Source: Suillus spraguei
Lineage: Eukaryota > Basidiomycota > Agaricomycetes > Boletales > Suillaceae
Length of the DNA stretch: 64,000 nucleotides
Assembly: GCA_016800925.1 (NCBI GenBank)
Contig: JABCPU010000046.1
Span: 124,001-188,000, forward strand
Direction: 5' to 3'
A program made the position numbers and the translations under genes. The notes beneath the pieces were generated by a model. That model did not search any database, was not told the origin of the DNA, and saw nothing but the letters and a program-made list of their open reading frames with translations. How positions within the stretch are numbered: position 1 is the first letter of the stretch; every line of letters begins with the position of its first letter. Of this stretch, positions 31,981 through 42,100 are shown piece after piece.

Positions 31981-33285
31981 CCATCTCTATTTCGAATGTC
32001 TCGGCTCATCTGAAGTTCAGGATCGCTATTTCATCTTTGACAATCTCGTCGTCTTTTTCTTTCCTTTTTGAACGTTCTCTCTGATAATTTTCTTTTTCTT
32101 CTCTTTCAAAAGGACGACAAGTCCTATTCATTTTCTTTCTTCTTTTCTTTTCGGGAGCCAGCAGGCAGGTCAAAACAACAAAACAGGTGAGATCGACGGT
32201 GTGTTTGGGTTGTAGCCTAGTACAGCTAAGTTTTATTCTTTTATTCCTTGGATAAGTACAAAAAAGGGAGGGTCGCGGCCGAGCGCGGTAGTGCATATTT
32301 TAATGACTTTTATTCTTTTATTCCTTAGATAACGTACCAAAAAAAGGCAGGGTCGCGGCCGAGCGCGCTTTGCGTTGGACATTAATCATTTAATGGTGTG
32401 ATCTGATAGCGCTAGCAGCGAGGAAATTTCTTTATATACTGTGCACAACAAATGTTAAATGCCTTTGAGACTCTCCGTGCCTAGGATCTCGCTGAGTATG
32501 GTGATTTACAATACTTTGCATAAATGTCTGGTCAGTTGCGTATAATTAATGTGCTCTTGCGTTTCACGTGGTTCCCCACAGTCAGCTAGTTGGTTCAGCA
32601 ACTTCAGTTGGAACGAATATTTGAGGCGTAGTGTGATCAGATTCGAGTTTTCCCTGTATGTGACAGCTATTTGTCATCGAATATGTTGTCAGCCTTCACA
32701 TTAAACATTTCCAAGAAAATTCATGATGTTAGATTGCGAAGAGTATGTTATGTGCGACGGTAAGAAACCTAAATGGCAGAAACAGGCATAAATGCACGAA
32801 ACCCTGCTAGATTAGTAGGATCCGGGTATGATGAACTTGTATTTAACGATGGAACAATTATGCTCCCAGTCTTTGCCATAGTACTGTGATTAAAAAACGG
32901 AGTAGAAGTAAGGGATGGTGGTTGCACTTCCGATAACAGCACCCCAACAGTGGCTCATGGTCCAGTCAGCGACATAGTTCTGAGAAAGAGCAACGAGGTT
33001 AGCAGACCGAACACATCATTACGGATCTAGCCTACAGGTTTGCGAGAGTATCTCCACCAGCCACTGATGAGAAGGCTACTTCTGAAATTGCAGGGTTAGA
33101 GAGTTGGTGAGTCGAAAATCGCCGAAAGACTTGCCCATGTGCTGTCTGGATAAACTCGGGCTTCTTCAGGGTTCCCCCTGGAAGCTACGGGAATGTGTTG
33201 CGGAAAGTTATAATGCCCTGTGTTTACATTTTGAAGCGACTCTTTTGTGTTAATGAGGTGTCCCAGCTGTGAAGATGAACGTCAG
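31981..33285. other. Intergenic stretch, includes pyrimidine tract and tandem repeat
   Basis: 32030-32160 is a CT-rich tract. A tandem duplication follows at 32229-32372. From 32380 to 33285 no gene is recognised. Confidence 0.45.
32229..32372 (+). repeat. 77-bp tandem duplication
   Basis: TTTTATTCTTTTATTCCTTG at 32229 recurs at 32306, each followed by GGGTCGCGGCCGAGCGCG about 40 bp on. The two units differ by a few substitutions and short indels. Confidence 0.85.
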
Positions 33286-34458
33286 CTAAGTGGCGGGAAA
33301 CGAGACCATAAGGTTGTACATGTAGTATGCCATCAGTAGAACGGCGAAAATAATGACGTATGTAGGTGTAGAAAATTGATAGTTAGAGGGATCGTGCGAT
33401 GCCATGCATACCAGGGTATACGTATGTCTACAAAGCTACATATCAGCATGAGCTGAAAGGTAGTGGGAATTGCGTACGAAGGGAACGCCAGCAAAGTTCC
33501 AGAAGATAACCATGAAGCCCCATCTAAGAAAATGTCAACCAGATAAACGAGCGTAGAAATTTCGATCCACTTCTCATGATACAAGGGACGCACGGGGGTG
33601 ACATAGCCATACTGTTCATACTGGTGGCAACCTCCAGACACCGCCAAGAAAAAAACGATTACCCAAGAAATCCGCACCTCGGCCCACATTTTCAGATCAA
33701 CAGAGCCGATGCGGGGGGGTTCAAACAGGCGCCCACGAAGACGTCGTAGATAAAGTTCCCAGACATGCGGATCTCGTTCCCGGCTGCAACTGTAATGAAA
33801 TACATGCTAAAGAACACAGCAAAACCGTAAATCATGGTGACAGACATGATGTGGCCATAATTGTCGATAATTTCAGTGAGACGGAAAATGTGGCAGTAGT
33901 GTAGAGCAGCAGCTGTCAGCATAGTCGCGTAGAGAGAGTAGAGCGGTTATACATGAGGGTCTTGTACCCAAGAGAAGCTACAGAAAGACCTTCTTGTTGG
34001 TACCCTGGCATGACCGATGCGAGTAAGAGCTGGTAGACCACGAGACCAGTATAGACTTTCCAAGCGTATCCATTGGGGCGGAAGAAGCCCAAACTTTTTC
34101 GAGTATATACGTCGCGAATGTGTGTGCCCACATCCTCGCAAGGAACGGAACGATGTCTTCACATGATGTAGGGTACACAAGTTTACCGTCATAAAACCAC
34201 AAACAGATCCAGAGATAGTACATGAGTATTGGGAAGCCGACCATCATTGCAGTCACTCCTGCAGGTCCACCGAATTCATAACTGAAGACGTGGAAGTAAA
34301 ATAGCAAATACATGCGATCGAGGTAAAACTTACGTCTGATGCTCGTGGAGCAATTGATCCACTTTGCGGCCCTCATCTGTGGTGGTCAGTGGCTTTGCAG
34401 ACGCATCAACACTACGCAGTCTCGACTCGTTCCCCGTGCCGTCATAAGCCTGAACCAT
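33286..34458 (-). pseudogene. erg4: Sterol C-24(28) reductase (ERG4/ERG24 family) pseudogene
   Basis: The minus strand carries family blocks in order: EFGGPAGVTAMMVGFPILMY and LWICLWFYDGKLVYPTS (34270-34150), GYAWKVYTGLV and SLGYKTLMYN, LTAAALHY, FRLTEIIDNYGHIM, GNEIRMSGNFIYDVFVGACL, MWAEVRISWVIVFF, EQYGYVTP, WGFMVIFWNFAGVPF, and HDPSNYQFSTPTYVIIF to the stop at 33286-33288. Functional ERG4 is a multi-spanning ER enzyme of the last ergosterol step. Lesions: frameshifts near 34100 (extra bases in CACACA), 33930 (after LMYN), 33713 (C7 run, two extra) and 33400. About 28 residues are also missing after YGYVTP, including the conserved Cys/Glu-rich loop. The lack of stops elsewhere suggests fairly recent loss. 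A working ERG4 must exist elsewhere. Confidence 0.88.
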
Positions 34459-34746
34459 TTTGCGAGAAGTCTCATCTCATTACCGCAATGCAATTTAAAT
34501 GTGGAAGAGACTGATAGTTACCAATCATTCGCGGAGTTACTAATATATACTTTAATCTCCGTTTGAACGTGTTTTCTCCTTTCCCGTTAGCCACGTTTAT
34601 GGTGTAAACGCTCATCATCTACCCAAGCGAGACCAGACGTGTACCCACTTCATCTGTCCGTAGTCAACGTGTTGGTCAGTTTTTGCGTTGATTTCATTGT
34701 CGTGTATATCGTAGCAGCCGTCCAACAATCCATTCTTTGCCTCTTC
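34459..34746. promoter_or_regulatory. Divergent promoter region between the ERG4-like pseudogene and mpe1
   Basis: 288 bp separate the two start codons. No TATA or specific operator is identified. The region must contain the mpe1 promoter and 5' untranslated region. Confidence 0.5.
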
Positions 34747-36813
34747 ATGGCTTCTTCAGTTTTCTACAAGTTCAAGTCCCAGAAGGATGAGTCTCGAGTG
34801 ACCTTTGATGGCACTGGGATCTCCGTTTTTGACCTGAAAAAGGACATTATATTGGCCAATAACTTGGGTAAGGCAAATGACTTCGACCTATATGTATATG
34901 ATGCTTCGGCGCAGCAAGGTGTGTAGTGAATGCATCATCCCACATTTGAGACTTCATGTGCATTTCAGAGTATAAAGATGATTCTCAGATCATTCCTCGT
35001 TCTTCGTCTGTCATTGTGAAGCGTCTCCCTTCATCGCGCCCAGGAAAGGGCAAGGCAGCCATGTACCTTAGTGGTACCAACGGTGGTACCCACACTCCTA
35101 CTTCTGATGTTATCCAGAGACCCGGCGGAAGTGGTGTTTTATGGCACAAGGGTGCGATGTCGAAGCGCTTCGACACCAAAGAGGAATCATCTCCTACATC
35201 AAAATCAGCTGGCGTGCGTAGTTATCATATGAAACATACTTACCTCGCTCGAGAGCGAGTCTTACGCCCAATGCAGCCAACCTCTATTCCCAAAAATGCC
35301 GTCACAAAGGACGAGGAAGCAGCCGCGATGGCTGCTATGTTCCAGGCCCAGACTGCTAACTGGGAGGAAACTCAGGAAAAGATGTCTCAGTTGGTATCGC
35401 GTCTTCGCGCTTTTTGTCTTAGTAGTAGAACAAGTCTCATGAACGTGATTTTGCTTTTTCCTGTGCCCATTCATTGGGTGTAAACAGTGCTGTGCCCATA
35501 TATAACAACCCCAGGGGAACATCTAGTGGTCGTGGTGGGAAACCATTTACTCCTCACCAACGTCCCCAGCCAGAACGACCGTTGCCTCCTAGCTATGTTT
35601 GTTACCGATGTGGGCAGAAAGGTCGGTTGTTGCGCAATTGTGAACTTTGACTGTCTTACACGTAAGGCTCTCACAGGTCATTGGATACAGGATTGTCCTA
35701 CGAATAGCGATCGTGAGTTCGACAACAAGCCTCGAATCAAAAGGACTACTGGTATTCCACGAAGTTTTTTGAAAGCTGTTGAAAATCCGAACAAGGGCGA
35801 GATCACTCAAGGTGTGATGGTCACACCAGAAGGTGGTTATGTCGTTGCCCAGCCTGACTTGTGAGTTTTTGATTCGTGCTATGATAGGATGCATTTTTAA
35901 CTCGACGGTAGGGCTTCTTGGCAGAAGCAATTATCCCGTCCAAAGGGTTTGACTGCTGCTGACGTTCGGGAACGTCCTCCCACCGATGCTTCGCTTGCTT
36001 GTCCTATAGACAACAGATTATTCCGTGACGCTGTCAAGACACCTTGCTGTGGTACCTCATATTGCGAGGAATGTATCCAGACACATTTACTTGAGCGCGA
36101 TTTTACCTGCCCCAAGTGCGGCAAGAAGATACCTTCACTTGACAAAGTTGTTATGGATAAGCCAATGCGAACGAGGGTCGCTGACTATATCGATAAGGTC
36201 GTGGAAGAGAGCAGAAAAGAAAGTGAAGATAGCTCCACGCATTTCCTTTCTAACGGCCAGGTATGTTTACTGTTCAGACGTCATTGTGATTAGAAAATGA
36301 AGAAATTTCGGATAGGCTACTGATGCGGACAATTCCATAAATGACGACTTCTACTCAGATCAGCAACCTAGCATGGATATGTCCCAAATGATTGTTGACA
36401 ATATCCCGTCCCTTCAAGCTCAGATTTCTCAAATATCAATCATGCTTCAGAATCCATCCTTACCAAACCAAGTGCGGCAGACCACAGAAATCAAGTATCA
36501 ACAGCTCCAGATCCAGTTGCAACACGCTCAGGCCATCGCCGCAACCCTCGCTGTTGCGACTAGTCTTCAGCAGCAACAGCAGCAGCAGCAGCAGCAACAA
36601 CAACAGCAAAACGTCAATCCCATGGCGTACGGGATGCAAGCTCAGCAGTGGACTAATCAGTTCCAGAGCCAGCAACAACCCGCTGGCCATGACTCTGCTT
36701 ATCAACGGTTACCCGTCAACAATCGCCGGCGGAACTTGAAGCGGGATCGTCCCTCTGATTTCTTAGATGTCACTGGTGAAAGTGAACACAAAATGCCGAG
36801 GTATTGGGAATGA
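34747..36813 (+). CDS. mpe1: Mpe1/RBBP6-type protein: DWNN domain, CCHC zinc knuckle, RING/U-box; pre-mRNA 3'-end processing
   Basis: Seven exons (34747-34918, 34969-35213, 35277-35389, 35488-35621, 35677-35860, 35912-36260, 36316-36813) join in phase to 564 aa. Residues 1-75 are the ubiquitin-like DWNN domain (VFYKFKSQKDESRVTFDGTG...). Next come a zinc knuckle (CYRCGQKGHWIQDC, from about residue 192), the conserved linker RIKRTTGIPRSFLKAVEN, and a RING-like domain (CPIDNRLF..CCGTSYCEECIQTH..FTCPKC, about 295-340). The C-terminus is Gln-rich with a run of consecutive Gln at about 36565-36610. In yeast Mpe1 is an essential subunit of the cleavage and polyadenylation factor in the nucleus. The intron-3 donor is a weak GTTGGT, chosen because it restores the frame. 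Divergent from the ERG4-like pseudogene. Confidence 0.93.
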
Positions 36814-37552
36814 TTCGAAGTCCCCCTGAGTGGAGGGGGACTGTATTCGTAGGCTACACAGATAGCCAATCTAACTTTGCATGTATACACGAACATTGGC
36901 AAAATATAGTTATTTCATCTTGATATCTGATATGCAAACGCGCTCCGACTTAAGCTTAGTGGTGTCAGCGGCCCAACGCCAAGCGAGCGGGCCGTTGTGA
37001 AGTTCTAGACTGGGCCATTAATATTGAGTTGAAATTAGCGTCTTAGTAGGACAGCCGACAAGCCAACAGATAACGCTCAAATAACAATTCTCAGGCAGTG
37101 CAGCACCGTGCGTGCGCGAAATACGACAATATAGCGGCGGCAACTTGAATACAGCAGTGATCTCTCATATTGTCGTGACACAAAACTCTTCTCTAATCGA
37201 TGTCGTGGGAGAAGATGTATATACTATAGACATCGCATCGCCACCATGAGACCTTCAACCAGCACGACTTTAACTCGAGCATGACTCATGCAAGTCTCGC
37301 GAGCGAAGCCTGTCCATTTCCGAGTACGCTAGGCTCGAGCATATGCATGACCACCAGCCCCGACTTGGACAGAGAAGTCACCAATCTAATTTCCGAAGCG
37401 GCTTGAGTTCCATCATGTTCATGCACAATGCATTCCAATTCACAACGTGCCGGGTGCGAGCCAGAACTCAGTACTAGTGCCCGGCTTTATTGCCAACTTC
37501 GAGTTGAACTTCGTACTACGAGAGCTAAGTGGTTCATTTTTCGCAGTTTACT
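36814..37552. other. Intergenic region between mpe1 and the SLATT gene
   Basis: It contains the mpe1 3' flank and the promoter of the gene starting at 37553. No additional gene or repeat is seen. Confidence 0.45.
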
Positions 37553-38703
37553 ATGAATCCAGCGACCAGAGGTTCTGTTGTCCCTGTGACGCCGCCGACG
37601 GATTCAAGTTCTCCAGCTCGCGAACCTGCCGAAGAGTCTAGGACGGGGGCCGTTACGTTGGCTCACGAACAAGTCACGAGATCTACATCCGAGTCTACTG
37701 TCACAGCCGTGCCCCCTAGACCTCTCTCGTCCATCGAACACACACAGGCCATAGAGTCTGGCTCTGGCTCTACCGGTTCGCAAGTGGATCCTACACCTCC
37801 GGCAACAAGACCTACTTCAGACCCTGCCCTTCAGACATTAGAAAGGCATTTGTCGTCGAACACAGATGGCCCGTATCCTACTATATACTCAAGGCACAGT
37901 GTCCCAACTTCTTCAGGAGAATTTGACCACCTCGCGCGTGCAACGAGTAGGGGCAGAGATTTCATCCCTCGGAGGGCGACTCTGTTAGCACAGGAGTATC
38001 CCATTCTCCCAACTGACTTGGTTCCAAAGGCTACTTTGCAGGCGAGCTTGAATCACTCTTCTCTAAGTGATATCCTCAGCTCTCTATCTTCCAGCCCAAC
38101 CACACCGTTGGAGAGCGGTTACAGCCAACTATCAACGCAGCTGAACGCGAAAGAGTCAAGTACGCAAGCAAAGGTGTATTTTTACGTGCTTCGCCTGTTC
38201 GAGTTGAAATTCATTCTGCCGCCTAATTGTGCCTTCAGCGAAGTGGACAGGCTATGCACTAAACACTGCCATCACCCTGCAGGTTCTTCTCGCTAGCCTA
38301 ACAACTGGCTTGTCTGCTGTTGCAGTCGGTGGAAAGCAGGTGAACAACTTGAGGAATTTGTTATGTTATGAACTAATGAACCATCGCAGACCTCTGTTGC
38401 AACCGTAATACTTGGCAAGCGACGCGCATAATTATGGTATTCCATATTGTTAACTGTTTAATTTATTCAGGGGCGCTCGCTACTCTAGTCGCATCATACC
38501 TCGCTCGTATGCGTGGTTCAAGCGAACCAGAGCTTTCAATCACCCGAGTGAAAGACCTTGAACAATTTATACGGGACTGCAAAGCGTTCCAGTTAGATCA
38601 CGGAAACGCATATGGAAACGCTGAGAATAAGCTCGATAAAAGAGTGGATGAATTCCGATCCAGATTTGAGGAGTTACTTGGGAATGGAGACGGGTGCGCA
38701 TAA
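37553..38703 (+). CDS. SLATT-domain (SMODS/SLOG-associating 2TM effector, fungal type) membrane protein
   Basis: Five exons (37553-38020, 38095-38173, 38239-38339, 38390-38414, 38471-38703) give 301 aa. Residues 1-155 are Ser/Thr/Pro-rich and probably disordered. The C-terminal half carries the fungal SLATT pattern: TVGERLQPTINAAERERVKY, a first transmembrane helix (TGYALNTAITLQVLLASLTT), a second (ATVILGALATLVASYLARMR), then GSSEPELSITRVKDLEQFIR and a short helical tail. In bacteria SLATT proteins are predicted pore-forming effectors of nucleotide-signal immune systems; what the fungal branch does is not established. Intron 1 has an unusual GTTCCA donor chosen to restore the known frame, and intron 4 is GC-AG. 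The 25-nt exon 4 lies inside the second helix. Confidence 0.8.
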
Positions 38704-39121
38704 CTCAAGCATGCTGTTCATTTTTTCCCGCTGACTTCGTGGTAATTCTGTAGTCAACGGAAACTATCTGGCGTCTGATCTCTTCGTATCCCTCTTTATG
38801 TTGGTCGGAATCTCGTATCGGTTTTTGTTTGTCGTCGAGTTGCATTGCATCGAATTTCATTTTCGTTGTGGACGTTGTTACATTATACTTATCTTAGTAG
38901 GGGAGCTTGGCGATTCCCTTTGATTCTGAATCTCCCCATGGTCATTAGTAATTATTCATTGACAATATTACGTGATGTTAACTTATATCGCTAGCGGTCC
39001 GAGGTCCGAGTAGTCACGATGTCACGAGTGTTACGGCACGCGTCCATAACGTGACGCGACGCGTTTGTCATATTGAATCAACGTGTTCGTTTTCTTTTTC
39101 CTCCATCACACTTTTTCAGTC
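38704..39121. promoter_or_regulatory. Promoter region of the DNMT5 gene
   Basis: 418 bp between the SLATT stop and the DNMT5 start. A pyrimidine-rich tract (GTTTTCTTTTTCCTCC, 39088-39103) directly precedes the start codon, a common setting in basidiomycete promoters and leaders. No specific binding site is recognised. Confidence 0.4.
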
Positions 39122-42100
39122 ATGGTCAAGGCCAAAGCTGACACTAAACAGAAGGCCATTACCTCCTTCTTTGGTGGGAAGAAGGACCCCAAGGAATCTG
39201 TCGATGAATTTGCCGCAGAGGACACATCATCTGATGACGGTAAGAAACCTCAGGCCGCTGTAAAGAAAGCACCTAGAAAGAAGGTTAAGAAGGAGAAAGT
39301 CAAGGATGATGACGAAGGAGCATCTGATGATGATATTCCTGCTCAATCTGCAAAGACAGACGGCAAAATCGAATCGTCCACTTTACCACCCATCTACGAA
39401 ACTTCCGCCATGTTCCGTGACCTGGTGTCTCGCCTTCCAGAGATCAAAGGTGTCGCCGAGCATATCAAAGGTCGAAAACTGCGCGTGGCCACAATGTGTT
39501 CTGGCACAGAATCGCCTTTGCTTGCCCTCGATCTCATTGGCCAGGTTATGCTTGAACAACACGGAATTCCTCTTGAATTTGAGCACGTATTCTCTTGTGA
39601 GATCGAACCATTCAAGCAAGCATATATCGAACGCAATTTCCAACCGCCGCTACTGTTTAGAGATGTATGCGAACTGGGAGAACCTCAAGCGTGTGTTGTC
39701 ATTATACTTTAATCTGTTTCGTCCACTGAACAAACTTGCAATGTTATTCAGAACGACAGCCTATGGCGCATTGGCCACTGTTCCTGGAGACGCCGATCTC
39801 CTCGTCGCAGGCACATCATGCGTTGACTACTCTAACCTCAACAACGAGAAGAAGACAATCGATGGCGGAGGAGAATCTGGTCGCACTTTTCATGGCATGA
39901 TGTCCTGGGTTACAAATCACCGACCTCCATTAGTCATCCTGGAAAATGTTTGTTCAGCGCCGTGGGACAGGGTGAAAGAGTATTTCGAGAAGCAGGGGTA
40001 CAGCGCGGAGCACATCAAGGTGGATACGAAACAGTACTATATCCCGCATACTCGGATGCGGAAGTATCTGTTTGCTGTTGACAAGAGAGGGTCGGGCATA
40101 CCCGCAAAATGGAAGGATTTGGTAGTGAGCAAGTTGAGGCGGCCCGCTTCATCGACACTAGACGCGTTCCTTCTTCCTTCTGATGATTCTCGCATTCACC
40201 AAGCAAGGCAATTACTTGTTCAAGACAGTGGTGGCTCGGAACCTCGAGCTGGACGCACTGATTGGACCAGATGCGAGTCGCGCCACGCACGTGCTAGATT
40301 AGATGAGAAATTAGGACAGAAACGACCGCTAACGAGTTGGGAGGAAGGCAAGCACCTATTGAGTTTCGTGTTTTCCACCCTTGCTGACATTGTAACAGGT
40401 GGCACTTGTAGGCTGCCTGATTTCGCATGGCAAGATTGGGGGATACGACAGGTAGAACGAGTTTGGGATCTAATGGATATTAGTTTACTTCGCTCTGCAA
40501 AGATTGGCGTTGATCCATCATACAAGACGTTCGTAGCGTGTCTCGTATACGTCATTAAGTGGCTAATTGACTGACAGTCTCGTGTGGAACCTTTCGCAAA
40601 ATGTCGATCGGTCAACCGGATCGAGCAAGACCGGCATCTGCCCTTGTCTGACCCCATCCATGATTCCATACATTACCAACCGTGGTGGGCCCATGATTGG
40701 TGTTGAGGCGCTAGCCATGCAGGGGCTTCCAATTGATAAATTGCTTTTGACGAGGGAAAGTCAAGACGAGTTGGCTGACCTGGCGGGAAATGCCATGTCA
40801 TCTACTGTTGTTGGTGCATGCATACTTTCGGCTTTGGTCGCTGGCCAGAAATTACTCAAGGCCGGTGATGACACGGAGACATACGAGATGAAGAAGGACG
40901 TTGGTCACAAGGACAATGACCATGCTATGGATGTTGATTTCAGCCCCTCTGCCACCATTAGTCTTGAAGAACGTATCAAAGGACATGAGGACCTCGTGGA
41001 GAGACCGTTAGATCTGACTGCGACGCAGACGGACTCCATCACCCGTATCTTGGAGGACGCACAGAAGAGTGTCCGTCTTTGTCAATGCGAGGGCCGCAAA
41101 GACGTCACAACGCGTGACCTCCTACGTTGCGTGGATTGCGGCTCGTCATCTTGCAAGAAATGTGCAGGCCGTCCTGAGCATAGTTTCGAGCCTCTTGATG
41201 TCACGCAGTTGCCGCGTCTTAGTCCTTCGTCATTCGTGCGGGGGCTGAAGTCCACTCTGCCTATGTGCATCTCTCTTGCTGGTGTTGACAAGAAGCTTCT
41301 TGATGGTCTTAGAGAAACTTCAGGCGTCACAATCCCGGAAAAACGCTGGAACAGCTGGTCCTCTGCTGTGTTGAGGGCGACTGGCTCAGAGCTCCGCTTT
41401 GTTGAACCTAAGCGCCAAGAGATTTGGTCTGCTGTGTACCAATCGCCTCATGCTATTTTCGAATTATACCTCGAACCCAGACAAACCGAATGGCGTCTTT
41501 ACGCGAAGCCAGGTGATAATGAACCTGCGAATGCAGAGATCCGTCGTTTACTCCAGATGCCCGTCGCGAGATTCAGATGCAAGACGGATCTTCTGCAGGG
41601 ATCTTGGCAATTTGCTCTTCCTGTTGCACGTGAGGTCACGATCACTATGGAGGGCAGCGGAGGCATGGTTCCTTCTTGGGAGGCTCGTCTTGGCTTACTA
41701 GACGACGAGTTCAAGGAAAAGGAAGTGCACTCACAGCTTCATATCAATATCCCCGAATCTCAAATGTCTCATTTTGATCGCGATATTTCCGGGGTGTATG
41801 TTCTCCTCGACAAGTGTGGGACAGCTAATGGTGCTCTACACAAAAAGCTGCCTAGTGATGATGACGCGTCTTTGCCGCCACTTTTCATGATGCTGGATCC
41901 GACAAGATGCGGAAATCCTGCGGAAGATCCATTCGTCTTTACGACGAGTATGCGGCGGTATGATTTCGGAGAGTTCCGTCCCATAATCTGCAAGCTCGAC
42001 CCTTCATGGAGGCAGTCGGATGTTCAGGGGGAGCAGCGCGTTAAATGTCATGTCCCTCTTCACTGGATGAACTCGGAGTCGGTCAAGGTTCAAGTAAGTT

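Noticed and set aside
39306..40574. 422-codon ORF in the DNMT5 locus taken as a separate gene
   Set aside because: Only the part from 39752 carries family sequence (DNMT5 exon 2); the N-terminal part is out of frame with exon 1 and crosses intron 1, and the C-terminal part crosses intron 2.
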